Assembly: GCA_934481505.1 (NCBI GenBank) | Contig: CAKSPP010000059.1 | Location: 1-7,675 of the forward strand | Source: an uncultured Eubacteriales bacterium | GTDB lineage: Bacteria > Bacillota > Clostridia > Oscillospirales > UBA644 | Length of the DNA stretch: 7,675 nt | Direction of reading: 5' to 3' | Shown: positions 1 through 5,309 of the stretch, in pieces | How the letters are laid out: every line of letters starts with the position of its first letter | Numbering within the stretch: the first letter of the stretch is position 1 | Program-made: the position numbers and the translations under genes | Notes under the pieces: model-generated | What the model was told of the DNA's origin: nothing | The model's input: the letters and a program-made list of their open reading frames with translations, nothing else | Databases searched by the model: none

Positions 1-11
1 ATAGAGTTTAA

Positions 12-61
12 TTTCCCAATATATCGGGATGGTCAAGAGGTAAGGCGGCTCTTGTGGGAAA
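12..61. repeat. Nested inverted repeat at the broken end of the DMT gene
   Basis: TTTCCCA (12-18) is the exact reverse complement of TGGGAAA (55-61). Inside it CAAGAG (34-39) is the exact reverse complement of CTCTTG (49-54), with a 9-nt loop. The right-hand arms are contiguous (49-61), while the left arms are separated by a 15-nt side bulge. A competing near-palindrome TCCCAATATATCGGGA covers 14-29. The block starts within about 10 nt of the point where the transporter stops matching its family. It resembles the imperfect subterminal hairpins of some small mobile elements, but no transposase or second end is visible. Confidence 0.45.
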
Positions 62-356
62 AAGGTAATACCGTTGAAACGGTCGTAAGTTTGTACGCCT
101 GAAACAGAAGTATCCAGTTTATGCCTATGAACGCCCCCGAAAGGCAGAGCGGCAGAAGATTTTTCTTTATCGCTCCGAAATCAACGGGCGAGCGTTTTAT
201 CGCTTTTACGATAAGCAGAAACACGACCCCGATAACTCCTCTCAAAAACGCGAGAGAACCTGAGGGCAGGGGAATATATCTTACAAATACGCCGAGCGTT
301 CCGAAAACGCTCATTGCAAAAATCATTTTTAATGTTGCCTTTTTTCTTTCCGTCAT
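33..356 (-). CDS. EamA/DMT-family transporter, N-terminal fragment of a disrupted gene
   Basis: An open frame of 107 codons. Residues 1-96 match the N-terminal half of the drug/metabolite transporter (EamA) fold: hydrophobic helices at about 10-30, 34-54 and 68-88, with FGTLGVFVRYIPLPSGSLA, RGVIG and SGAFIGINWILLFQAYKLTTVS as family-like signatures. Intact members are about 290-300 residues with ten helices in two EamA repeats, and after TTVS they usually continue with ATLCYY.AP. Here the frame reads TVLPFSHKSRLTS and stops, and none of the three minus-strand frames resumes the family pattern before the window edge. The promoter and ribosome site are intact, so the loss of the rest is probably recent. 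The remaining product, about three helices, is unlikely to transport anything. The missing part may lie beyond the edge if an element was inserted. The substrate of the original protein is not predictable. Confidence 0.75.
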   Translation of the reverse strand: MTERKKATLKMIFAMSVFGTLGVFVRYIPLPSGSLAFLRGVIGVVFLLIVKAIKRSPVDFGAIKKNLLPLCLSGAFIGINWILLFQAYKLTTVSTVLPFSHKSRLTS

Positions 357-363
357 AATTTTC

Positions 364-371
364 TTCCTCCG
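364..371 (-). promoter_or_regulatory. Ribosome binding site of the DMT transporter gene
   Basis: GGAGGAAG ahead of the ATG at 356 with about 7 nt spacing, a strong site that supports this start. Confidence 0.8.
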
Positions 372-376
372 CGGAA

Positions 377-387
377 ATTATAGCATA
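377..387 (-). promoter_or_regulatory. Extended -10 promoter of the DMT transporter gene
   Basis: On the minus strand a perfect TATAAT (377-382) is preceded by TGC, forming an extended -10 (TGnTATAAT). No good -35 is found 17 nt upstream; a perfect TTGACA at 394-399 is only 11 nt away, too close to serve with this -10. The extended -10 may compensate. It sits between the iscU terminator and the transporter start, so the transporter has its own transcript. Confidence 0.6.
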
Positions 388-403
388 GAAATGTGTCAAT
401 TAA

Positions 404-446
404 ACAAAAATATCCCCCGGCAGGTGTCTGTCTGGGGGAATTTTTA
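404..446 (-). terminator. Rho-independent terminator after iscU
   Basis: TCCCCC (413-418) pairs with GGGGGA (434-439), with partial pairing continuing inward through an interrupted stem (GG and CAG/CTG). Read on the minus strand the stem is followed by ATATTTTTGTTT. The plus-strand side also has GGGGGAATTTTTATT, so the hairpin could stop transcripts from both sides. It begins right after the iscU stop at 447. Confidence 0.8.
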
Positions 447-836
447 TTAAAGATTTTCGGTCGGGATACCGTTCTTTTTATAGTAGTCTTCGATTGCCGC
501 CTTGACTGCTTCTTCGGCAAGAACCGAGCAGTGGATTTTGTGGGTCGGCAGTCCGTCGAGAGCTTCGACGACGGCTTTGTTCGAAAGGGTGAGAGCCTCT
601 TCGACTTTTTTGCCTTTTATCATTTCGGTTGCCATAGAGCTTGTCGCGATTGCGGAACCGCAGCCGAAGGTATTGAATTTTACGTCGGTGATTATTCCGT
701 TGTCGATTTTGAGGTATACTTTCATTATATCTCCGCATTTTGCGTTGCCGACTTCGCCTACGCCGTCTGCGTTTTCAATTTCTCCGACATTTCTCGGATG
801 AAGAAAATGATCCATTACTTTTTCACTGTATAACAT
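447..836 (-). CDS. iscU: Fe-S cluster assembly scaffold, IscU/NifU N-terminal type
   Basis: A 129-residue scaffold protein on which Fe-S clusters are built from iron and the persulfide sulfur donated by IscS. The family ligands are all present: C34 and D36 in AKCGDIMK, C59 in FGCGSAIATSS, and H102-C103 in KIHCSVLAEEA. Length and the LPTHKIHCS region match single-domain IscU-like proteins; there is no NifU-type C-terminal domain. The ATG at 836 is chosen because AGGAG at 846-850 sits 9 nt upstream. A TTG at 857 would add seven residues (MREERKH) not conserved in the family and lacks such a site. The start lies 14 nt inside iscS, so translation is probably coupled and the two partners are made together. 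A terminator follows the stop. Unlike many Clostridia, mnmA does not follow. nifU is the other common name. Confidence 0.95.
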   Translation of the reverse strand: MLYSEKVMDHFLHPRNVGEIENADGVGEVGNAKCGDIMKVYLKIDNGIITDVKFNTFGCGSAIATSSMATEMIKGKKVEEALTLSNKAVVEALDGLPTHKIHCSVLAEEAVKAAIEDYYKKNGIPTENL

Positions 837-2010
837 ATGTTTTCTCTCCTCTCTCAAGTTCCTTATAGACAGGTGAAATATCTCTGAGATACGAAACTAC
901 TTCTTTTGTCGCGTTTATGATGTAATCCGCGTCTTCTTCGGTCGTTTCTTCGGTTATCGAAAGACGGAGAGAGCCGTGGGCGACTTCGTGCGGTCTGCCG
1001 ATTGCAAGAAGAACATGGCTTGGGTCAAGAGAACCTGAAGTGCAGGCAGAACCCGATGACGCCGCAATGCCTTTTGCGTCAAGAAGCAGCAATAGACTTT
1101 CGCCCTCGATACCCTCAAAGCAGAAATTTATGTTTCCGCAAAGACGGTTTTCGGGGTCGCCGTTAAGAGCTGAATGGGGAATTTCGGAAAGTCCCTTTAT
1201 TATTCTGTCTCTGACAGCCTTTGTTTTTGCTGTTTTTTCTTCAAGGTTTTCGTAGCTTTCGGCAAGGGCTTCCGCCATTCCTGCCGCAGCGGGAAGATTT
1301 TCGGTGCCTCCGCGCTTGCCTTTTTCCTGTGCTCCTCCGTAAATGACGTTTGCAAGGTCAATGCCTTTTCTTGCGTATAAGAAACCTACACCTTTCGGAC
1401 CGTGGAATTTATGAGCCGAAACCGAAAGCATATCTATCTGCATTTCCTTGACATCGATTTTCAGGTGTCCTGCCGCCTGAACAGCGTCGGTGTGGAAAAG
1501 CACGCCTTTTTCTTTGCAGACATCGGCTATTTCTTCGATAGGCTCAATCGTGCCTATCTCGTTATTGGCGAACATCACCGATACCATTACGGTGTCGTCT
1601 TTTATCGCGTTTTTTATGTCTTCGGGAGAAACTCTTCCGAATTCGTCAACCGGAACAAGCGTTATTTCAAAACCCTCTTTTTTCAATGCGTCGAGGGTAT
1701 GCAGAATTGCGTGGTGCTCGATTGCTGTTGAGATAATGTGCATTTTTTTCTTGCGTCTGCCGATTTTGGCGGCGGTGCGGAGAGCCTGGTTGTCGGCTTC
1801 GCTTCCGCCGGAAGTGAGATATATCTCTCCGGGGTCGGCTCCTATGATTTTTGCGATATCTTCTCTTACTTTATAAAGCCGTTCGGCAGCTTTCTGACCG
1901 GGGGTGTGAAGACTTGACGGATTTTCCCAGAAGCTGTCCGCCGTCTCGAGCATTACTTTTTTCGCCCTTTCGCTCATCTTGGTGGTTGCGGCGTTGTCGG
2001 CGTATATCAT
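823..2010 (-). CDS. iscS: Cysteine desulfurase, IscS/NifS type
   Basis: A 395-residue PLP enzyme that removes sulfur from L-cysteine, forming alanine and an enzyme-bound persulfide for Fe-S cluster assembly and other thio-modifications. The N-terminus IYADNAATT is the class V aminotransferase start. H99 in AIEHHAIL stacks on the cofactor, D175 and Q178 in HTDAVQ contact the pyridine ring, and K201 in SAHKFHGPKG is the Schiff-base lysine. RGGTEN at 233-238 is conserved. C323 in SSGSACTSG is the persulfide cysteine and lies in the longer mobile loop typical of group I (IscS/NifS) rather than SufS enzymes. Length matches the family. The start is set by AGGTGA and the promoter just upstream. The gene is directly followed by iscU, overlapping by 14 nt. 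nifS is an alternative name; no nitrogenase genes are visible, so the housekeeping role is favoured. Confidence 0.96.
   Translation of the reverse strand: MIYADNAATTKMSERAKKVMLETADSFWENPSSLHTPGQKAAERLYKVREDIAKIIGADPGEIYLTSGGSEADNQALRTAAKIGRRKKKMHIISTAIEHHAILHTLDALKKEGFEITLVPVDEFGRVSPEDIKNAIKDDTVMVSVMFANNEIGTIEPIEEIADVCKEKGVLFHTDAVQAAGHLKIDVKEMQIDMLSVSAHKFHGPKGVGFLYARKGIDLANVIYGGAQEKGKRGGTENLPAAAGMAEALAESYENLEEKTAKTKAVRDRIIKGLSEIPHSALNGDPENRLCGNINFCFEGIEGESLLLLLDAKGIAASSGSACTSGSLDPSHVLLAIGRPHEVAHGSLRLSITEETTEEDADYIINATKEVVSYLRDISPVYKELERGEKTYVIQ
846..850 (-). promoter_or_regulatory. Ribosome binding site deciding the iscU start
   Basis: AGGAG, 9 nt ahead of the ATG at 836 and inside the last codons of iscS. 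It supports the 129-residue form over the longer TTG start at 857. Confidence 0.8.
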
Positions 2011-2014
2011 AAAA

Positions 2015-2020
2015 TCACCT
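2015..2020 (-). promoter_or_regulatory. Ribosome binding site of iscS
   Basis: AGGTGA followed by TTTT and then the ATG at 2010, close to the anti-Shine-Dalgarno complement AGGAGGTGA. It fixes the iscS start. Confidence 0.85.
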
Positions 2021-2060
2021 CATTAAACATATCAATTTGGTAGGATTTATCTACATCTAT

Positions 2061-2088
2061 ATTATACACTCTTTTCCTACTTAGTCAA
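2061..2088 (-). promoter_or_regulatory. Sigma-A-type promoter of iscS-iscU
   Basis: On the minus strand TTGACT (2083-2088) is a near-consensus -35 and TATAAT (2061-2066) a perfect -10, separated by 16 bp. Transcription would begin around 2053-2055, leaving a leader of about 44 nt before the iscS start. The -35 lies inside a dyad (separate entry), so this promoter is probably repressed or modulated by a DNA-binding regulator. Confidence 0.85.
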
Positions 2089-2092
2089 TAGG
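2076..2092. promoter_or_regulatory. Dyad overlapping the -35 box, candidate operator
   Basis: The 17-nt segment CCTACTTAGTCAATAGG is an imperfect palindrome with perfect CCTA/TAGG ends and further matches inside. It contains the whole -35 hexamer of the iscS promoter. A second copy of the outer word occurs at 2040-2045 as GTAGGA, inverted with respect to TCCTAC at 2075-2080, on the other side of the -10. In many Firmicutes iscS-iscU is controlled by an Rrf2-family regulator (IscR-like). The regulator here is not in the window, so the assignment is inference. Confidence 0.4.
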
Positions 2093-2100
2093 TTTTACAA

Positions 2101-2136
2101 AAAGTTAAAAAAAGGAGGCCGGTTTTCAGCCTCCTT
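2101..2136 (-). terminator. Rho-independent terminator of the glycosyltransferase/EAL/DivIVA operon
   Basis: An 8-bp perfect stem pairs AAGGAGGC (2112-2119) with GCCTCCTT (2129-2136) around a 9-nt loop. Read on the minus strand it is followed at once by a run of seven or more T and then AACTTTTT. It lies 4 nt past the stop of the DivIVA-like gene, so it ends the right-hand operon and insulates iscS-iscU from read-through. Confidence 0.93.
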
Positions 2137-2139
2137 AAA

Positions 2140-2862
2140 TTATTCTTCGGTTTTTTCGTCGTCTTCCGCGGCGGGCGACTGAATAAGAGTATAGCTGTCG
2201 GTGTTTATCGTTTCGCAGATCATATTGTCGATTTCTCCGCAGATATTTCCGCGGCTTTCCTCGATTTTTTTCATATCTTCAAGAGTGCTTGCCGAAACAT
2301 CGGTGAGCATATCGAGCTTTGCGGACGCTTCTTCGCAGAGCCTTGCAAGCTCTTCTTTCTGCTTGTTCTGCATTTCGGTTACCGCTTCAACTATGGACGC
2401 GACTTCGTTGCGGTAGCTCGTCATTCTGTTGAACATCAGGTCGGCGTATTCCCTTATTCTTGCACTTACCGCCTTGTTTTTGTTTTCCATATCGCGGTAA
2501 GCAACGGCGAAAATAAAGCCGAGGCGGTCGTTATCTGGAAGCGACGCAGGCTTTTCTTCAAGCTTCTTTTCGAGGTCGTCTATCTGCTGCTGTCTGTCGT
2601 CAAGGTTCTTTGAAAGGTCTTCTATCTGCTTTTGGCTTTCGTCGCGGTCAAGTTTCAGTTCTTCGACCTGTTTTTGAAGAGCTTCCGTTTCCTGCTTTGT
2701 GATTTCGTCGATCTGCTTATATTCGTTGACTGTCTTTTCCGCCTCCGCAAGTTTTGCTTTGAGTTTTTCTATCTGCTCCGCCTGAGAAGCGTTGTTTTCG
2801 TTAAGATAGTTGAAATAGTTGTCCGTTTCTTTGCGATTATATCCGAATAAACTTACCTTCAT
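2140..2862 (-). CDS. DivIVA-domain-like coiled-coil protein
   Basis: A 240-residue acidic protein. The N-terminus MKVSLFGYNRKETDNYFNYL follows the DivIVA/GpsB lipid-binding pattern (F.GY...EVD.FL), a domain known for recognising curved membrane at poles and septa in Gram-positive bacteria. Residues about 24-105 are a continuous heptad coiled coil, with a 14-residue tandem repeat at 77-104. A short break (PASLPDNDRLGFIF) is followed by a second long helix at about 122-218 and an acidic tail. There is no transmembrane segment. The ATG at 2862 is chosen because AAGGAG at 2872-2877 sits 9 nt ahead; a TTG start at 2910 would add 16 residues deep inside the previous gene and has no ribosome site. 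It begins one base after the EAL gene's stop, so it is the last gene of the operon. The function is inferred to be scaffolding or localisation; the C-terminal half is not recognised. Confidence 0.82.
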   Translation of the reverse strand: MKVSLFGYNRKETDNYFNYLNENNASQAEQIEKLKAKLAEAEKTVNEYKQIDEITKQETEALQKQVEELKLDRDESQKQIEDLSKNLDDRQQQIDDLEKKLEEKPASLPDNDRLGFIFAVAYRDMENKNKAVSARIREYADLMFNRMTSYRNEVASIVEAVTEMQNKQKEELARLCEEASAKLDMLTDVSASTLEDMKKIEESRGNICGEIDNMICETINTDSYTLIQSPAAEDDEKTEE

Positions 2863-2863
2863 A

Positions 2864-4237
2864 TTATTTATCTCCTTGTTTGTTTCTGTTATTGAAAATC
2901 GCCTTTTCAAACTGATCCGGACTTACCGGACGGTAGAAAAAGTACCCTTGAACATATTTGATATCGTTGTCGCGGAGAATATTTATCTGCCGCAAAGTTT
3001 CCGCTCCCTCGCAGATTATGCTGACATTCATGCTGTCGGCAACGCTTACGATACTTTTGAAAATTCGGAGTCCGAGCTGCGTTTCTATGTTATCGGTCAC
3101 CGCTTTGCTCATTTTTATAACATCGACGGGATAATTTTTAAGATCGTCGAAAGAGGAATATCCGTCGCCGAAATCGTCGAGAGAGACCGAAACTCCGTAT
3201 TTTTTCAGCGTTTCGAGGTTTTCTCTTATTATTGCCGAATCGTAAGGCGTTTCTTTTCTGTCTTCCAAAACTTCGACTGCGATAAAGGATCTGTCGATGC
3301 CGTGTTTATCGGCAATTCCGAGTATTTTTTCCGAAATTCCTTGTTGAGCGAGGGTGTTTCTCGAAAAGTTTACCGAAATGTGGCTGAGGTGCTTGCAGGC
3401 GTCTTTATGCGACGAAATCCATTGACAGGTCTTTTCGAAAACGTGGCAGTCGAATTCGGAGTCCATTTTTTTGTCTTTGACTACCGAAATGAATTCGTCG
3501 GGAAGAATTATTTTAGATTCGCTGTTGAGCCTTGTCAGAACTTCTCCGCCGACGATATTTCCCGTTGCGATATCGATTATCGGCTGGAATTCAAGGAAGA
3601 AATTGTTGTTTTCAATGCCGTTTTTCAGATTTTCTTCAATGAGAATTCGGTTGTCGTGACCGCTTTGCAGGTTGTAATCCCACGCGACATATTTCCGATC
3701 GCTGCTTTTTGCTTCGGAGGCGGCGAGTTTCGCTCTCGAAACCGTTTCTTCGAAATCGATTGTTCCCGCAGGAATGAGATATGCTCCGAAATTTACGGTG
3801 AGATTGGGGACGGCGTTCGTCTTCGAATAGAGAAGAACATCATAAATTATCTGGTCGATTGCGGCGTTGAGTTTTGCTTCGCTCCGTCTTGTGAGGATAA
3901 TATATTCTTTTGAGTTGATTTTCGAAACGAGGTCGTCTTCTTCGTCAAAAGAGGCGAGCAGCGTGTCTCCGAAGTGGGCGTATGCCTGCTCTTTTTTGCC
4001 GCCGTTTTGCGGTTTTTCGTTATCGGAGGCGATAACATAGGCGATTCCGCAGGGAACACGTGTTACTTTTCGGATTTTCTCATATTTTTTCTGGACGTAT
4101 AAAAGCGGCTCGAAACCGACCTTTTTATGTCCGCTGAAATTCTTGAAAGCACGGCTTATGAAGATAAGCCCGAACGCAACAAGAACGAGAAAAACAGCGA
4201 GCAGTATGATTATTGTTAAAATATTGCTTTCATTCAT
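2864..4237 (-). CDS. Membrane-anchored degenerate GGDEF + EAL domain protein (putative c-di-GMP phosphodiesterase)
   Basis: A 457-residue protein if started at the ATG at 4237, which has AGGGTGAT at 4242-4249; a GTG at 4246 would add three residues but lacks a ribosome site. Residues about 6-28 form one transmembrane helix, followed by basic residues that place the rest in the cytoplasm. Residues about 45-190 look like a degenerate GGDEF domain: NSKEY at 108-112 replaces the GGDEF signature, so cyclase activity is not expected. Residues about 205-448 are an EAL domain. Conserved positions are E232 (EVL for EAL), N290 (SVN), E322/E325, D354-D355 (DDFGDGYSS), K375, E410 (CEGAET) and Q430 (VQGY), most of the metal and c-di-GMP ligands. 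One oddity is S377, where families usually have Asp (KID becomes KMS). It likely hydrolyses c-di-GMP to pGpG or senses it. It is co-transcribed with glycosyltransferases, which suggests control of polysaccharide output. Confidence 0.88.
   Translation of the reverse strand: MNESNILTIIILLAVFLVLVAFGLIFISRAFKNFSGHKKVGFEPLLYVQKKYEKIRKVTRVPCGIAYVIASDNEKPQNGGKKEQAYAHFGDTLLASFDEEDDLVSKINSKEYIILTRRSEAKLNAAIDQIIYDVLLYSKTNAVPNLTVNFGAYLIPAGTIDFEETVSRAKLAASEAKSSDRKYVAWDYNLQSGHDNRILIEENLKNGIENNNFFLEFQPIIDIATGNIVGGEVLTRLNSESKIILPDEFISVVKDKKMDSEFDCHVFEKTCQWISSHKDACKHLSHISVNFSRNTLAQQGISEKILGIADKHGIDRSFIAVEVLEDRKETPYDSAIIRENLETLKKYGVSVSLDDFGDGYSSFDDLKNYPVDVIKMSKAVTDNIETQLGLRIFKSIVSVADSMNVSIICEGAETLRQINILRDNDIKYVQGYFFYRPVSPDQFEKAIFNNRNKQGDK
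2872..2877 (-). promoter_or_regulatory. Ribosome binding site deciding the DivIVA-like start
   Basis: AAGGAG, 9 nt ahead of the ATG at 2862 and overlapping the last codons of the EAL gene. It supports the 240-residue form that begins at the conserved DivIVA-like N-terminus. Confidence 0.85.
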
Positions 4238-5309
4238 TCGTATCACCCTGTGTATATATAGGAATTCCGTATCTTTCTTCTTTTAGGATAAATCCTGCGT
4301 TTTCCGCCTCTTTGCGGGCGTTTTCGATGTCCCGTTTGCTCTGTGATTTTTTTGAAATTATGTTGTTTACAAGTCCGAATCCGCCGAATTTGAAAAACGA
4401 AAGTTTATCGCCTGCGGAAAGCGGCTGTTTTCTTCTGTATTCCGCGAGGATTTCCGACATACCGTTTATTATCGCTTTTTTCGAAAACTGCTTTGTTTTT
4501 TTGTTTTCGCCGATAATATATTTATAAAATTTGAGAAGTTTTTCTTTATCGAACGCGTTTTGGAGATATATCCCGTCTATATAGAAGTCGGCGTTTTCGC
4601 CGCTCATTTCGCCAAGCGTATTTTTATAGAAAAATTGCATACATTCCATAACTTCTTCGGCGTTTTTCTCGGTTGGTTTTGCGGTTATCTGCGACGCGTG
4701 TCTGCGGTAGAGCATAAGATAATCGGGTTCGCAGGAAAAACGAACTCCGTCGCAAATCATTCTTGTCCACATATCGAGGTCTTCGGAACAGGTATGAAGC
4801 GGGTCGTATTCATATTTTTTGAAAACTTCCGCTTTTGCGATAACTCCGGGGTGCAGCACGGGGCAGAAGAAAAGGAACATTGCCTTTACGCTTTTTTCGT
4901 CATATTTCCGTCCGACAATGCAGGGAGAAATTTCGCCCTTTTGCAAAAGAAAATATTTGCAGAAAGAAACATCGGTTTCGGGGTGTGTCTCCATATACTT
5001 AAACTGCTTTTCGAAACGGTCGGGAAGACAGATGTCGTCGGCATCCATTCGGACAATATATTTTCCGCCGGCAAGAGATATCCCTTTATTTAACGAACGG
5101 GCAAGCTTTAAGTTTTCTTCGTTTGCAAAAACCTTTATTCTATCGTCTTTTTTTGCGTATTCGGCTAAAATTTCGGGAGTTTTGTCGGTTGAAAAATCGT
5201 CGATAATTATAACTTCGAAATTACCGAAAGTCTGGGAAAGGATACTGTCGAGCGTTTCTCTTAAATATTTTTCGCCGTTATGAACAGCCGTTACGACCGA
5301 AATATCCAT
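4230..5309 (-). CDS. GT2-family glycosyltransferase (third of three)
   Basis: A 359-residue GT2 enzyme. MDISVVTAVHNGEKYL is the first strand of the GT-A fold. IDDFSTDKT at 36-44 is the nucleotide-binding region, MDADD at 88-92 the metal-binding motif, and SED at 175-177 the likely catalytic base. LYRRHASQIT at 200-209 is the usual acceptor-side motif. It belongs to a different GT2 subgroup from its two neighbours: it has DDFSTD rather than DDGSPDN, and DADDICLPDRF resembles EpsE-type transferases. Its C-terminus is distinct, about 60 residues of charged helix after residue 295. Its ATG overlaps the preceding stop as TAATG, implying re-initiation by the same ribosome. Its own stop at 4230 overlaps the likely start of the EAL gene by 8 nt. 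Role inferred: another sugar transfer in the same polysaccharide pathway. No transmembrane segment seen. Confidence 0.92.
   Translation of the reverse strand: MDISVVTAVHNGEKYLRETLDSILSQTFGNFEVIIIDDFSTDKTPEILAEYAKKDDRIKVFANEENLKLARSLNKGISLAGGKYIVRMDADDICLPDRFEKQFKYMETHPETDVSFCKYFLLQKGEISPCIVGRKYDEKSVKAMFLFFCPVLHPGVIAKAEVFKKYEYDPLHTCSEDLDMWTRMICDGVRFSCEPDYLMLYRRHASQITAKPTEKNAEEVMECMQFFYKNTLGEMSGENADFYIDGIYLQNAFDKEKLLKFYKYIIGENKKTKQFSKKAIINGMSEILAEYRRKQPLSAGDKLSFFKFGGFGLVNNIISKKSQSKRDIENARKEAENAGFILKEERYGIPIYTQGDTNE
4242..4249 (-). promoter_or_regulatory. Ribosome binding site deciding the EAL-protein start
   Basis: AGGGTGAT lies 4 nt ahead of the ATG at 4237, inside the last codons of the third GT2 gene. 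The alternative GTG at 4246 falls within this site, so the ATG is preferred. Confidence 0.65.

Noticed and set aside
20..54. tRNA-like D-arm string (GGTCAAGAGGTAAGGC) at 31-46
   Set aside because: It resembles the D-arm of Gln/Glu tRNAs, but no matching acceptor stem, anticodon stem or T-arm follows, so a tRNA gene or half gene is not supported; it remains a possible attachment-site remnant.
70..83. Perfect 14-nt hairpin ACCGTTGAAACGGT
   Set aside because: It falls in codons for the conserved TTVSTV segment of the transporter, so chance within coding sequence is sufficient; no T-run follows to make a terminator.
394..399. Perfect TTGACA as the -35 of the transporter promoter
   Set aside because: It lies only 11 nt from the TATAAT at 377-382, and no -10 exists at 17 nt, so it is unlikely to be the -35 used.
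447..857. Longer iscU form starting at TTG 857
   Set aside because: The extra MREERKH is not part of the conserved family start, and AGGAG at 846-850 points to the ATG at 836.
2140..2910. Longer DivIVA-like form starting at TTG 2910
   Set aside because: It would extend 47 nt into the EAL gene without a ribosome site and precede the conserved N-terminal motif; the ATG at 2862 has a strong site.
2819..3913. Long plus-strand open frame of 364 codons opposite the EAL gene
   Set aside because: It is antisense to a gene with clear domain motifs, its product has low-complexity F/V/R-rich composition without a recognisable domain, and it lacks a ribosome site. It is explained by the codon bias of the minus-strand gene.
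4560..5283. Plus-strand open frames opposite the third GT2 gene
   Set aside because: They are shadows of a well-supported transferase gene, with no domain or ribosome site of their own.
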